64,000 bases of DNA from JALYXV01 sp963791545 (GCA_963791545.1 CAWBSR010000009.1:1-64000), one strand, 5' to 3'; numbered from the stretch's first letter, positions 28,848 to 37,832 are shown. Notes: generated from the letters alone by a model not told the origin. Numbers and translations are program-made.

Positions 28848-29930
28848 TCACAGCGAGAAGATCTCGGCCAACTCCATGGGCAGTGCGGTGTCCATCTGGT
28901 CGTAGGTGCAGCTGCGGGCGTCCCGATCGGGGCGCCACCGCCGGAACCGGGCCGTGTGGCGCAGGCGCGACCCCTGCAGGTGCTCGTAGGCCGCCTCCAC
29001 CACCAGCTCCGGCCGCAGCGGCTCGAAGGACGGGTCCTTGTCGGCGTTCCACCGGCTCAACCCGCCCGGCAGCCGCTGGCCCGACGCCAACGACCCCCCG
29101 ACCGCCCACTGGGCCCACTCGCCCCAGGGATGGCCCTCCGCCGCCCCCTCCCGGTAGGGAGCCAGCTCCCCCACCAGCTGGCGCCGCTGGGCGGCGGGGA
29201 ACGCCCCGATCACCCCCACATGGTGCAGGTCGCCACTGTCGTCGTAGAGCCCCAGCATCAACGAGCCCACGCCCTCGCCGCCCTTGTACCAGCGGAAGCC
29301 GGCCACCACGAACTCCGCAGTCCGCTCGTGCTTGACCTTCAACATGACCCGCTGGTCCTCCCGGTAGGTGAGGTCGACGCGCTTGGCCACCACGCCGTCG
29401 AGCCCCGCCCCCTCGAAGCGGGTGAACCAGTCGGCGGCCACGTCCACGTCGCGCGTGGCCGGCGTCAGGTGGACCCACTCCGACCCCGGGGCGGCCCCCA
29501 AGGCACCTTCGAGCGCCGAGCGCCGGCCCGCGAACCCGACCCCCCGGAGATCATCGGATCCGAGCGCCAGCAGGTCGAAGGCCACCAACGACGCCGGTGT
29601 CTTGGCAGCCAGCATCCGCACCCGGGAGTCGGCGGGATGGATGCGCTGCTGCAGGGCGTCGAAATCCAACCCCTCGGCGCCCGCGATAACGATCTCGCCG
29701 TCGACGACACAACGCGAAGGCAATCCCGCCCGCGCCGCCTCCACCACGTCGGGGAAGTACCGCGTCAGCGGCCGCTCGTTACGGCTCCCCAGCTCCACCT
29801 CATCGCCGTCGCGGAACACGATGCAGCGAAACCCGTCCCACTTCGGCTCGTACAGGTACTCGCCCACCGGCAGGTCCCTCGTCAACTTGGCCAACATCGG
29901 CGCCACCGGTGGCATAACGGGCAGGTCCAC
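28848..29930 (-). CDS. ligC: ATP-dependent DNA ligase, LigC type
   Basis: The 360-residue ligase has the adenylation motif with its nucleophilic Lys (EPKWDGFRCIVF), VDGEIVI, VAFDLLAL, GVVAKRVDLTY and MLKVKHERTAEFVVAGFRW. An OB-fold with LGLYDDSGDLHHVGVIGAF follows. The domain order and length match actinobacterial LigC, a backup ligase involved in end joining and base-excision repair. It has no polymerase or nuclease domain. A PE protein with an inactivated ligase domain is encoded separately at 59.3-60.4 kb. Confidence 0.92.
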   Translation of the reverse strand: MDLPVMPPVAPMLAKLTRDLPVGEYLYEPKWDGFRCIVFRDGDEVELGSRNERPLTRYFPDVVEAARAGLPSRCVVDGEIVIAGAEGLDFDALQQRIHPADSRVRMLAAKTPASLVAFDLLALGSDDLRGVGFAGRRSALEGALGAAPGSEWVHLTPATRDVDVAADWFTRFEGAGLDGVVAKRVDLTYREDQRVMLKVKHERTAEFVVAGFRWYKGGEGVGSLMLGLYDDSGDLHHVGVIGAFPAAQRRQLVGELAPYREGAAEGHPWGEWAQWAVGGSLASGQRLPGGLSRWNADKDPSFEPLRPELVVEAAYEHLQGSRLRHTARFRRWRPDRDARSCTYDQMDTALPMELAEIFSL

Positions 29931-29935
29931 TCCCC

Positions 29936-29941
29936 TACCCT
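29936..29941 (+). promoter_or_regulatory. candidate -10 (TACCCT)
   Basis: TACCCT ends 5 nt before ATG 29947. It lies in the gap divergent to ligC. Confidence 0.4.
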
Positions 29942-29946
29942 ACGAA

Positions 29947-30771
29947 ATGGTGGACGACTGGCTGACGGTCAATCAACAGCTGTGGGACGAGCGGGTCGCC
30001 CTGCATGTCGGTTCCGCCTTTTACGACGTCGAAGGGTTCAAGGCGGGCCGGGCCCTGCTACTGCCTCACGAGGTGGAGGAGCTGGGCGCCCTCGACGGCC
30101 GGCGCCTGCTGCACCTCCAGTGCCATTTCGGCCTCGAGACCCTCGACATCGCCCGCCTCCACCCGACGGTCACCGTGACCGGCCTGGATTTTTCCGCCCC
30201 CGCCATCGAGGCCGCGACCCGGTTGGCCACCGAGATCCGGCTGGCCGACCGGGCCCGGTTCGTCGTTGCCGACGTCTACCGGGCGGCCGAGGTGCTCAGC
30301 GACGAGCGCTTCGATGTGATCTATACCGGAAAAGGGGCCCTTCTCTGGCTGCCCGACCTGGACCGGTGGGCGTCGGTCGCAAGGGAGCTCCTGGTGCCAG
30401 GTGGCTTCCTGTACCTCACCGAGTTCCACCCGGTGGCCTCGGTCCTGGGCGACGACGAACCGGTGCCGGTTCGCGACTACTTCTCGACCGAGCCGACCAT
30501 CTGGGACGACCCCGGGAGCTACGTCGACCCAACCGCGGTGAGCGTGCACAACATGAGCTACGAGTGGGAACACCCCCTCGGCCAAGTCGTCATGGCCCTC
30601 GTCGGCGAAGGGTTCCGACTGGAGCTGCTTCGCGAGTTCGACTTCACCATGTGGCAGCAGTATCCCTACCTGGTGCGCGATCCCGACAAGAGACGCTGGC
30701 GCTGGCCGCCGGGCGGGGGCACCCTTCCCTTGATGTACTCCCTGAAGGCGATCCGCCCCGAGGAGCGCTAG
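29947..30771 (+). CDS. class I SAM-dependent methyltransferase
   Basis: The 274-residue product has motif I LLHLQCHFGLETL (an LQCHFG variant of the glycine-rich loop), motif II TVTGLDFSAPAIEAA, DVYRAAEVL, and DVIYTGKGALLWLPDL. The C-terminal part (YFSTEPTIWDD, MWQQYPYLVRDP) is shared by a subgroup of bacterial small-molecule methyltransferases. The substrate is unknown. Convergent with malQ. Confidence 0.85.
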   Translation: MVDDWLTVNQQLWDERVALHVGSAFYDVEGFKAGRALLLPHEVEELGALDGRRLLHLQCHFGLETLDIARLHPTVTVTGLDFSAPAIEAATRLATEIRLADRARFVVADVYRAAEVLSDERFDVIYTGKGALLWLPDLDRWASVARELLVPGGFLYLTEFHPVASVLGDDEPVPVRDYFSTEPTIWDDPGSYVDPTAVSVHNMSYEWEHPLGQVVMALVGEGFRLELLREFDFTMWQQYPYLVRDPDKRRWRWPPGGGTLPLMYSLKAIRPEER

Positions 30772-30799
30772 TGGGCCCCGTTGCGAAATTGCCCGGGGG

Positions 30800-32638
30800 C
30801 TAACGGGCGTTCAGGGAATCGGCGATCGACTGGGCCAGCGAAGCCCTCTCGATCTCTTCGAGCGGCTGGGGCAGGGCGATACGCCAGTTGGGCCACTCGT
30901 CGATTGTGCCCGGCATGTTGGGCCGCTCCTCCACCGCTAGGACGTCGTCGAGGGTGGCGGTGACGAGGGAGCAGGAGGTCTGGGCCAGCAGCCGGTGCAC
31001 CCTCGCCACCGCCTCGGGGGCCGCCACGTCGTCGCCGGCGTCGATCCAGCGCCCGACTTTGGCCCGCAAGGCGGTTTCCGCTTCCTCGTTGACCGTGAGG
31101 CCGAGCTCCTTGCGGGCCTCGAGGTCTCGCCCCGTCCACAAACCGGCCACGGTGGGCAGGTCGTGGGTGGTGGCGGCGGCCAGCGCCTGTCGGGGCCATT
31201 CCCCCTGCCCGGGCGGCGTCGGTTCAAACCACAGCAGCCGGTACGACAGCACCCCCCGCTCGGCCAGTTCCGCGCGCACCTCGTCCTCCACTGTCCCCAG
31301 GTCCTCGCCCACCACGAACGCCTCGGCCCGGCGGCTCTCCAGCGCCAGGATGTCGAGGAGGTCGCGGGCCGGATAGCGGACGTAGGTGCCTTCGGTCGGT
31401 GACCCGTCGGCAGGGAGCCAGTACAGCCGGAACAGTCCCATGACGTGGTCGAAGCGCATGCCGCCGGCGTGGCGCAGCCCGGCCCGGACCAGTTCGATGA
31501 ACGGCTGGTAGCCCGCCGCCCGCAGCTTCCAGGGATCGAAGGGCGGGAGGCCCCAATCCTGGCCCGCCATGTTGAACTCGTCGGGGGGGGCGCCGACCCG
31601 TACCCCGAGGGCGGTACAGTCCTGCCAACGCCAGGCGTCGGCGCCCCCGGCGTCGGCGCCGATGGCCAAGTCCTGGACCAGCCCGATCGCCCCGCCCGCC
31701 CCGGCCAGCTGTTCGTCGATGAGCCACTGGAGCCACGAGTGGTACCGGATCCGGCGGCAGCCCGCCGAGCTGGACGCCCACGGCGCGATCCCGGCCCCAT
31801 CGGGCCGGCGCACCCCGGGTGGCCATTTTTCCCACGGCAACCCGTGCTCCTCGCTGAGTGCGCAGAACGTGGCGTACTGCCGCAGCGCCGCGCCTTGCTC
31901 CTCCAGGTAGCGCTCGAAGCGGGCATCGCCGCCGAAGTCCGCGAAGAGGGCCTCGAGGGCGGCCGACTTGAGCGCCCACACCGCTTCGCGGTCGATCCGG
32001 CGCTCGCCGTTGAGGGTCCGGCCCGCCGCGGCCAGCTCCGGGAGCTCAGCCAGGCGCTCGGCGCCGGGGACTTCCTCGATGCGCAGGTACAACGGGTTGC
32101 GGAACGCCCGGCTGCTGGCGAAATAGGGACTGGGCTGCTGGGGCCCGACGGGCAGGGGGGCGTGCAGGGGGTTGATGAGGGCTATGCCCGCCCCCCGGGC
32201 CGCCGACCACTGGCCGAGGCGGCGCAGGTCGGCCAGGTCGCCCATTCCCCAACTGGCCCGCGACCGGGCCGCGTAGAGCTGGGCCGCCCAGCCCCACACC
32301 CGGAGGTCGTCGGGAAGCCAGCACCGCCCGGGAGCGACGATGAGCGGGGTCACACGGCCCTCGTCGCCCACGTGGCGGTGGTAGCCGCAGGGGAGATCGT
32401 AAGGGATGTCCCCGTCGATGGCCCAGGCGGTTCCGTCCTCGAGTTGCAGCTCGCCGGGGGCGAGGTGAGGGTGGGGGCGACCCGGCGCCGCGATCACCGC
32501 CGGTCCCGGCGGGGGCGACCCGGCGTGGGCGCCCATCGCCTCGAGGAAGGACTCGATGGTCGCCGCTGGCGCCTGGTGCCAGCGGCCCCCCACATCGTGA
32601 TAACCGGGATCTATGCCCCATTGGTGCGCGTCAATCAA
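30800..32638 (-). CDS. malQ: 4-alpha-glucanotransferase (amylomaltase)
   Basis: The 612-residue GH77 enzyme transfers maltodextrin segments. It has SWGMGDLADLRRL, INPLHAPLP...SPYFASSRAFRNPLYL, GVRVGAPPDEFNMAGQDWGLPPFDP, the nucleophile region GMRFDHVMGLFRLYW, and VVGEDLGTVEDEVR (acid/base). The C-terminal segment has ATTHDLPTVAG. The start appears to be TTG 32638, 5 nt after a TAGGTC hexamer. With glgX it supplies glycogen and maltodextrin turnover. Confidence 0.93.
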   Translation of the reverse strand: MIDAHQWGIDPGYHDVGGRWHQAPAATIESFLEAMGAHAGSPPPGPAVIAAPGRPHPHLAPGELQLEDGTAWAIDGDIPYDLPCGYHRHVGDEGRVTPLIVAPGRCWLPDDLRVWGWAAQLYAARSRASWGMGDLADLRRLGQWSAARGAGIALINPLHAPLPVGPQQPSPYFASSRAFRNPLYLRIEEVPGAERLAELPELAAAGRTLNGERRIDREAVWALKSAALEALFADFGGDARFERYLEEQGAALRQYATFCALSEEHGLPWEKWPPGVRRPDGAGIAPWASSSAGCRRIRYHSWLQWLIDEQLAGAGGAIGLVQDLAIGADAGGADAWRWQDCTALGVRVGAPPDEFNMAGQDWGLPPFDPWKLRAAGYQPFIELVRAGLRHAGGMRFDHVMGLFRLYWLPADGSPTEGTYVRYPARDLLDILALESRRAEAFVVGEDLGTVEDEVRAELAERGVLSYRLLWFEPTPPGQGEWPRQALAAATTHDLPTVAGLWTGRDLEARKELGLTVNEEAETALRAKVGRWIDAGDDVAAPEAVARVHRLLAQTSCSLVTATLDDVLAVEERPNMPGTIDEWPNWRIALPQPLEEIERASLAQSIADSLNAR

Positions 32639-32673
32639 GATCGGACCTACGCTCGGGTTGGATGGCGTTTGTC

Positions 32674-33114
32674 TCAGTTGCCAGCTCGCGGAAGTTGCCG
32701 GATCATCCGGAGGCGGGTCCCCCCGGCGGGGGTCGGCGACTCTACCTCGACGGTGGTCATCAGGTGGCGCATGACTTCCAGGCCCCGACCGCTGGCCGCG
32801 TTGCGCGGGTCACCATCCTCGTGGCGGACCGCCGGTTTTGCCATGATGTCGAACCCGATGCCCTCGTCGACCACCTCGATCAGGATCCGGTCCTGTTGAA
32901 GGTCGGCCCGGAGCAGGTAATAGGAATCCAGGTCCGGGCCCTGGGGGTAGGCATGCTGGAGCACGTTGGTGCACGCCTCGTCCACGGCCAGGATGACATC
33001 GTCGACGATGTCTTCGGGGGTACCGAATTCCCGGAGGTACAGCGCCAACACTTTCCGGGTGGCCGCCAGCAGCCGCGACTCGGCGGGCAGACTCAGGTCG
33101 AGGGCCAGACGCAT
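32674..33114 (-). CDS. RsbW-like ATP-binding (HATPase) protein
   Basis: The 146-residue protein is a single GHKL ATPase domain. It has an N-box in LAVDEACTNVLQHAY, a G1 box VVDEGIGFD, and a G2 box ASGRGLEVMRHL. Anti-sigma kinases of the RsbW/SpoIIAB group and related regulators have exactly this size. No partner anti-anti-sigma or sigma gene is adjacent, so its target is unknown. It is on the same strand as malQ, 35 nt upstream of it. Confidence 0.85.
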   Translation of the reverse strand: MRLALDLSLPAESRLLAATRKVLALYLREFGTPEDIVDDVILAVDEACTNVLQHAYPQGPDLDSYYLLRADLQQDRILIEVVDEGIGFDIMAKPAVRHEDGDPRNAASGRGLEVMRHLMTTVEVESPTPAGGTRLRMIRQLPRAGN

Positions 33115-33161
33115 GCCATGTTCACCCCCGGAACCACACCGACGTTATGCCCGGGTCCGGA

Positions 33162-34148
33162 ATGACAGAAACGCTCACCCTGGGCCTCGACGGCGTGGAG
33201 GGCCCCGGCGGGCGGGCCGCCTCGGCGGCCCCGGCCTGCCTACCGATCCCCCTCGACGGGAGCCTGTTCCGCTGCGGCGCCTCGTCCTGGGCTGACCAGG
33301 GACTGGTGCGCCACGGCGGCTTCTATCCCCGCAAGACCATGACGGCCACCGAGCGCCTCGCCTACTACTGCTCCCGGCTGCCGCTGGCGGAGATCGCCAC
33401 GACGTACCGTTTTCCCCCGACCCCGGATCTGGCCCGCCAGTGGGTGGCACGGACGCTGGGCGGGTTTTCTTTCGACGTCCGGGCGTGGTCTCTCCTCACC
33501 GAAGCGCCGACCCTGCCCGACTCGCTCTGGGAGGACCTCCAGGATGAGGTCCGGCCCGAGACCCGTCACCGTCGCCGGCTGTACTCCGCCCACCTCGGGG
33601 GCGACGCCATGGAGGAGTGCTGGCACCGCTTCGAACATGCCTTGCGGCCCCTGCACCAGGCAGGCCGGCTGGGGGTGGTCATCCTCCAGTACCCGTCGTG
33701 GTTCACCCCCAAGGCGGAGACCCGTGCCGCCTTGGTGACGGCCCGTCAGCGACTCGGGGACTACCGGGTGGCGGTGGATTTCCGCAGTTCCAAATGGCTG
33801 GTCGGGGCCGAGTGCGAGGACACTTTGGAGTGGCTGGAGGCACACGACATCGGCTTCGTGTGCACCGACGGCCCCGGGGCCGGTCCGCGGGCCATGCCGC
33901 CGGTGCTGGCGGCCACGTCCGATGTCGCCATTGTGCGCTTCATCGGCCGCCGAGCCGACGCCGGCGACCCCTGGCCGTGGCCATACCGCTACAGCGACCG
34001 GGAACTGGCCGACGCCGCCCTGCGGGTGCGGGAACTGGCGGCATCGACCGCCGAGGTGCATCTGATCATGGAGAACTGCTGGCGCGACGATGCCGTGGCC
34101 AACGCCCTGACCCTGGCGTCGCGGCTGGAGGAGACGGCGCCGCGCTAA
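33162..34148 (+). CDS. DUF72 domain protein
   Basis: The protein of about 328 residues has the DUF72 TIM-barrel pattern: FRCGASSWADQGLVRHGGFYP, a middle GRLGVVILQYPSWF, YRVAVDFRSSKWL and VAIVRFIGRRA. The C-terminal part has YSDRELADAALRVREL and HLIMENCWRDDAVANA. DUF72 (YecE-like) proteins are uncharacterised. ATG 33162 is used; an in-frame ATG at 33147 is possible and would add five residues. It is divergent from the RsbW-like gene. Confidence 0.85.
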   Translation: MTETLTLGLDGVEGPGGRAASAAPACLPIPLDGSLFRCGASSWADQGLVRHGGFYPRKTMTATERLAYYCSRLPLAEIATTYRFPPTPDLARQWVARTLGGFSFDVRAWSLLTEAPTLPDSLWEDLQDEVRPETRHRRRLYSAHLGGDAMEECWHRFEHALRPLHQAGRLGVVILQYPSWFTPKAETRAALVTARQRLGDYRVAVDFRSSKWLVGAECEDTLEWLEAHDIGFVCTDGPGAGPRAMPPVLAATSDVAIVRFIGRRADAGDPWPWPYRYSDRELADAALRVRELAASTAEVHLIMENCWRDDAVANALTLASRLEETAPR

Positions 34149-34152
34149 CGCC

Positions 34153-34572
34153 TCAGGGGCCGCCGGGGCCCTCGCGGACAACGGAATGGTTGACGACCGA
34201 GCCGTGGTGGCAGACCAGGCGCCACTCGGGGCCCGGCTGGGATCCGGGCCCGGGACGGGCGGCGCCGGTGCGCACGAAGATGTTGACGGCGGCTATGGTC
34301 GCCCCGCTCTGGTCCCCGAGCAGGTTCTCGTCCACCGACACCCACGCCATGTCGCCGACGACCTCGACCCGTTCCTCGGTGAGCACGAACTGCATGTGCC
34401 GGGAGCCTTGGAACAGGGCGAAAAACGACGCCGCGATCGGCCCCCACCCCCGCAGCGTGGCCCAGCCCGGATGGGTGCAGGTCGAGCGGCCGGAACGCTC
34501 CCACAGGTCGGACATGGCATCCATGTCCCGTGCCTCGAACGCCTCGTAGAAGCGCCGATTGGCGGCCAACAC
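34153..34572 (-). CDS. NTF2-like/SnoaL-fold protein
   Basis: The 139-residue product shows the NTF2-like fold signatures: RRFYEAFEARDMDAMSDLWE, GWGPIAASFFALF, and VEVVGDMAWVSVDENL with a terminal EWRLVCHHGS strand. Such proteins are small enzymes or binding domains. GTG 34572 is used here. An in-frame ATC at 34602 lies 8 nt after a TAGCGT hexamer and would add ten residues (HRDADEADAV), which looks more natural for the family. It is convergent with DUF72. Confidence 0.75.
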   Translation of the reverse strand: MLAANRRFYEAFEARDMDAMSDLWERSGRSTCTHPGWATLRGWGPIAASFFALFQGSRHMQFVLTEERVEVVGDMAWVSVDENLLGDQSGATIAAVNIFVRTGAARPGPGSQPGPEWRLVCHHGSVVNHSVVREGPGGP

Positions 34573-34610
34573 GGCGTCTGCCTCGTCGGCGTCTCGGTGG
34601 ATGGGCGTCG

Positions 34611-34616
34611 ACGCTA
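34611..34616 (-). promoter_or_regulatory. candidate -10 (TAGCGT), NTF2-like gene
   Basis: TAGCGT on the minus strand, 8 nt before an in-frame ATC (34602) and 38 nt before GTG 34572. It is 11 bp from the divergent -10. Confidence 0.4.
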
Positions 34617-34627
34617 GCCCTTGGCGG

Positions 34628-34633
34628 TAGCGT
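34628..34633 (+). promoter_or_regulatory. candidate -10 (TAGCGT), hydrolase gene
   Basis: TAGCGT ends 6 nt before GTG 34640. Confidence 0.45.
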
Positions 34634-34639
34634 CAACCG

Positions 34640-35533
34640 GTGACCACTGCCCCCTTCGTCACCGGTCCCCGGGTCGCCACCCCCGACGGAGTCGAAATCG
34701 CCACCTACGATTGGGGGGGCAGCGGCCCGCCGCTGCTGCTGGCCCACGCCACCGGCTTCCACGGCCGGGTCTGGGTGCCCGTTGCCGCCGCCCTCCGCCG
34801 TCGCTACCACTGCTGGTCTTTCGACGCCCGGGGCCACGGCGACTCGTCCCCAGCCGGCGACGGCAACTACGACTGGCGCGGTTTCGGACGTGACGTGCTG
34901 GCGGTGGTCGCCGGGCTCGGCCTGGGCCCGGGGCAGGCGCCGGTGCGCCCTCGCGGAGTCGGCCATTCCAGCGGCGGGGCGGCGCTGCTGCTGGCCGAGG
35001 AAGACGAGCCGGGGACCTTCGAAGCCCTCTACTGCTACGAGCCGGTGGTGCCCATCTTCGAGGGGCCCCCCTCCGAGGAGCCCAGGTACAACCCCCTGGC
35101 CGAGGGGGCCCGGCGGCGCCGGGACGTGTTCGCCTCCCGTGCCGCGGCGCTGCGCAACTACGCCGGCAAACCGCCGTTCACAACTTTCGACCCCGCCGCC
35201 CTCGAGGCTTACGTCGAGTGGGGCTTCCATGACCGCGATGACGGAACCGTGGAGCTGTCGTGCCGCCGGGAGGACGAGGCCCGGGTGTACGAGAACGCGT
35301 GGCGCCACCGGGCCTACCAGCACCTCGACCGGGTGGCGTGCCCGGTCGTCCTGGCGTCGGGTGGCGGCGACGCCCATTTCGGCGTCGAGCTCAGCAAGGC
35401 GCTGGCCGCCCGCCTGGCCGAACCGGGGCCCATCGAGGTGCACGAGGCGCTGGGCCATTTCGGGCCCCTGGAACGCCCGGCAGAGCTGGCCGAGTCGATC
35501 GTCGAGGCCTTCGACGGGCTGACGGCAGGCTGA
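34640..35533 (+). CDS. alpha/beta hydrolase
   Basis: The 297-residue hydrolase has the oxyanion region LLLAHATGFHGRVW, DARGHGDS, the nucleophile elbow GVGHSSGGA (Ser), and the late His in ALGHFGPLERP. Length and order fit small-molecule esterases, epoxide hydrolases or haloperoxidase-like enzymes. The substrate is unknown. It faces away from the NTF2-like gene across a very short promoter gap. Confidence 0.87.
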   Translation: MTTAPFVTGPRVATPDGVEIATYDWGGSGPPLLLAHATGFHGRVWVPVAAALRRRYHCWSFDARGHGDSSPAGDGNYDWRGFGRDVLAVVAGLGLGPGQAPVRPRGVGHSSGGAALLLAEEDEPGTFEALYCYEPVVPIFEGPPSEEPRYNPLAEGARRRRDVFASRAAALRNYAGKPPFTTFDPAALEAYVEWGFHDRDDGTVELSCRREDEARVYENAWRHRAYQHLDRVACPVVLASGGGDAHFGVELSKALAARLAEPGPIEVHEALGHFGPLERPAELAESIVEAFDGLTAG

Positions 35534-35583
35534 CGGTGCTGAGCGCGGCCTCAGCGTCGCCCATTCCGGTCCCAGGCGGTCGA

Positions 35584-35589
35584 TACCCT
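35584..35589 (+). promoter_or_regulatory. candidate -10 (TACCCT)
   Basis: TACCCT ends 8 nt before ATG 35598. Confidence 0.45.
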
Positions 35590-35597
35590 GGGTGCCG

Positions 35598-36521
35598 ATG
35601 AGTCTGGCGATTCCCACCTCGCTTTCCCCCTCCAAGGTCGCGTCGTTCAAGGACTGCGCCCTGGCGTTTCGGTATAGCGCCATCGACCACCTCCCCGAGC
35701 CCCCGTCGCCCCACGCCGCCAAGGGCACCCTCGTCCACCGGGCGCTGGAGCTGCTGATGTCGGAGGAGCCGCCCGGCCGGCGCAGCCTCGGCGTCGCCCT
35801 CGACAAGCTCGAGCGGGCCCGGGGCGACGTGTTGGGCCACCCGGAGTACCAGGGCCTGGACTTCGGCGAACAGACCGAGGCGGAATTCCTGGCCGACACC
35901 GACACCCTGGTGCACAACTACTTCCGCCTCGAGGACCCCAACCGGGTCAAGGTGGTCGGCGTCGAGCTGATGCTCTCCGTGCAGGTCGGATCGCTCACCC
36001 TCCGGGGCATCATCGACCGCTTGGAGCTCGACGAAGACGGCGAGTTCGTGGTCACCGACTACAAGACCGGGCGGGCCCCGGGCGAGGCGTACGAGCAGTC
36101 ACGGCTGGGGGGCGTCCACTTCTACGCCTTCCTGTGCGAGCAGGTCTTGGGCCGCCGGCCGGCCCGGGTCCAGCTCCTCCATCTCCGAGAGCCGCTGGCC
36201 ATCTCCACCGTGCCCTCGGAGCAGTCCATCCGGGGCCTGCGCCAACAGGCTCGCGCCGTCTGGACGGCCATCGAGCTGGCCTGCCGGCGGGAGGACTTCC
36301 GCCCTCAGCCGGGGCGCCTCTGTGATTCCTGCGCCTATCGCGCCTTCTGCCCCGCCTGGGGCGGCGACCCCGCCTTGGCAGCCGAGGCGGTTGCCGCCCG
36401 CCGAGCGGAGGCCGCCCTCGCCGGGGTTGCCGGGGCCGACGGCCCGGGCCGGCCGGTGACCATGGAGACCCTGGGAATCACCTCGACGACGGGCCCGGCG
36501 CCGGCGCCGGCGGGAGTATGA
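35598..36521 (+). CDS. PD-(D/E)XK nuclease with Fe-S cluster (RecB/AddB/Cas4-like)
   Basis: The 307-residue protein has the RecB-family nuclease core: GTLVHRALELL (conserved His), GIIDRLELDEDGEFVVTDYKTG (catalytic Asp and D-x-K) and QSRLGGVHFYAFL (QxxxY). Four Cys could hold an iron-sulfur cluster: one near the N-terminus (KDCALAFRY) and three in CDSCAYRAFC near residue 250. This matches AddB C-terminal or Cas4-type nucleases. No CRISPR or AddA helicase gene is nearby. Its stop overlaps the PAP2 start (ATGA), so the two are coupled. Confidence 0.85.
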   Translation: MSLAIPTSLSPSKVASFKDCALAFRYSAIDHLPEPPSPHAAKGTLVHRALELLMSEEPPGRRSLGVALDKLERARGDVLGHPEYQGLDFGEQTEAEFLADTDTLVHNYFRLEDPNRVKVVGVELMLSVQVGSLTLRGIIDRLELDEDGEFVVTDYKTGRAPGEAYEQSRLGGVHFYAFLCEQVLGRRPARVQLLHLREPLAISTVPSEQSIRGLRQQARAVWTAIELACRREDFRPQPGRLCDSCAYRAFCPAWGGDPALAAEAVAARRAEAALAGVAGADGPGRPVTMETLGITSTTGPAPAPAGV

Positions 36522-37156
36522 GCCGGCCGGTGCGCGTCGCCGAGCCGCCGGCGCCGCTGTACGAGCCTCTCGTCAAGCTCGGGCCGGTCAGCCGGTTCGA
36601 CCGGTTCATCGACGAGAGGGTCGCGGTCGGCATCCGGGGCCTACCGGTCGCCGACCGGGTGTTTTTCGCAGCGTCCGCGCTCGGCGATCACGGGATCATC
36701 TGGCTCATTCTGGCGGTGGTCCGAGGCCTGCGCTCCCCCCACGCCTGGCGGGCCACGGTGCGGGCGGCGGCCGCCATCGGCATCGAGTCCATGTTGGTCA
36801 ACGGGCCGGTCAAATGGGTCTTTCGTCGTGAGCGCCCCATCCGGCCCAGCCTGTCGCCGCTGCCCCTGCGCCGCCCCCGTAGCAGCAGTTTCCCGAGCGG
36901 CCACGCCACCTCGGCCTTCTGTGCCGCCACCTTGTTGAGTGACGGTGACCCCAAGCTGCGCCCGCTCTATTTCGCCTTGGCGGCGGTGGTGGCCTGGAGC
37001 CGGGTCCACGTTCGGGTCCACTACACCTCCGACGTGATCGGCGGGGTGGTGATCGGGCTGCTTATGGGCCGGATCATCAAGCGACTGGTGCCCCTCGAGC
37101 CGGCGGTCACGGGTGACGCCGGCGGCCGGGAATCCTTGCCCGTGGCCGGGGGTTGA
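36518..37156 (+). CDS. PAP2-superfamily membrane phosphatase
   Basis: The 212-residue protein has the three PAP2 signatures: KWVFRRERP, SFPSGHATSAF and SRVHVRVHYTSDVIGG. These bracket about five membrane segments. Members dephosphorylate lipid phosphates such as undecaprenyl pyrophosphate or phosphatidic acid on the outer face. The start lies within the stop codon of the preceding nuclease gene. Confidence 0.88.
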   Translation: MSRPVRVAEPPAPLYEPLVKLGPVSRFDRFIDERVAVGIRGLPVADRVFFAASALGDHGIIWLILAVVRGLRSPHAWRATVRAAAAIGIESMLVNGPVKWVFRRERPIRPSLSPLPLRRPRSSSFPSGHATSAFCAATLLSDGDPKLRPLYFALAAVVAWSRVHVRVHYTSDVIGGVVIGLLMGRIIKRLVPLEPAVTGDAGGRESLPVAGG

Positions 37157-37163
37157 CCTGGGT

Positions 37164-37775
37164 GTGATTTCTTCACCGCTGAGTTTTGCCGTGACGTGGG
37201 ACTACCGCTGTCCCTACGCCCGCAATGCCCACGAGCACGTCGTGGCGGGCCTACTGGCGGGAGCCCCGTGGGATGTCGCCTTCCTTCCGTTCAACCTCGA
37301 CCAGCCCCATGTCGAGGAGGGTCAGCCGCCGGTTTGGGACGAACCGGACCGCTATCCCGGCCTCCTGGCCACGGCGGCGGGGATCGTGGTGCGCGACCAG
37401 TTCCCGACCCAATTCCTGGCGACCCACGCGGCGCTGTTCGCAGCCCGCCACGACCGCAGCCTCGATCTGCGGCGCCGCGACGTCCTGGCCGGCGTCGTCG
37501 ACGAATGCGGGGTCGACGGCCGGGCGGTCCTAGCCGCCATCGACGACGGCTGGCCGCTGCAGACCTTCCGCAAGGAGCACGAGGCGGCGGTGGCCGACTA
37601 CGACATCTGGGGCGTCCCCACATTCATCGCCGGCGGCCGGGCCGTCTTCGTCCGTCTCATGAGCCGGCCCGACGGCGACCACGACCGGGCTGTCTCCACC
37701 GTGCAGCGGGTGGTCGACCTCACCGGAGGCTGGGCCGATCTCAACGAGTTCAAGCAGACCAACATCCCCCGTTAA
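37164..37775 (+). CDS. DsbA-family thioredoxin-fold protein with single active-site Cys
   Basis: The 203-residue protein has a thioredoxin-like start FAVTWDYRCPYARNAHEHV, the long helical insertion of DsbA/2-hydroxychromene-isomerase folds, and the cis-Pro strand YDIWGVPTFIAGGRAVF. The active site is CPYA, not CxxC, so only one Cys is available there. A mycothiol- or glutathione-like mixed-disulfide mechanism or an isomerase role is possible. GTG 37164 is a tentative start with no clear ribosome binding site. Confidence 0.75.
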   Translation: MISSPLSFAVTWDYRCPYARNAHEHVVAGLLAGAPWDVAFLPFNLDQPHVEEGQPPVWDEPDRYPGLLATAAGIVVRDQFPTQFLATHAALFAARHDRSLDLRRRDVLAGVVDECGVDGRAVLAAIDDGWPLQTFRKEHEAAVADYDIWGVPTFIAGGRAVFVRLMSRPDGDHDRAVSTVQRVVDLTGGWADLNEFKQTNIPR

Positions 37776-37826
37776 CAGCTCCTGAAGGGGGCTGCGGGCT
37801 GACGCCGCGATTCGCCCCCCGACGCC

Positions 37827-37832
37827 TACTAT
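37827..37832 (+). promoter_or_regulatory. candidate -10 (TACTAT)
   Basis: TACTAT overlaps an in-frame ATG at 37831, so the start at 37843, 10 nt downstream, is favoured. Confidence 0.45.
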
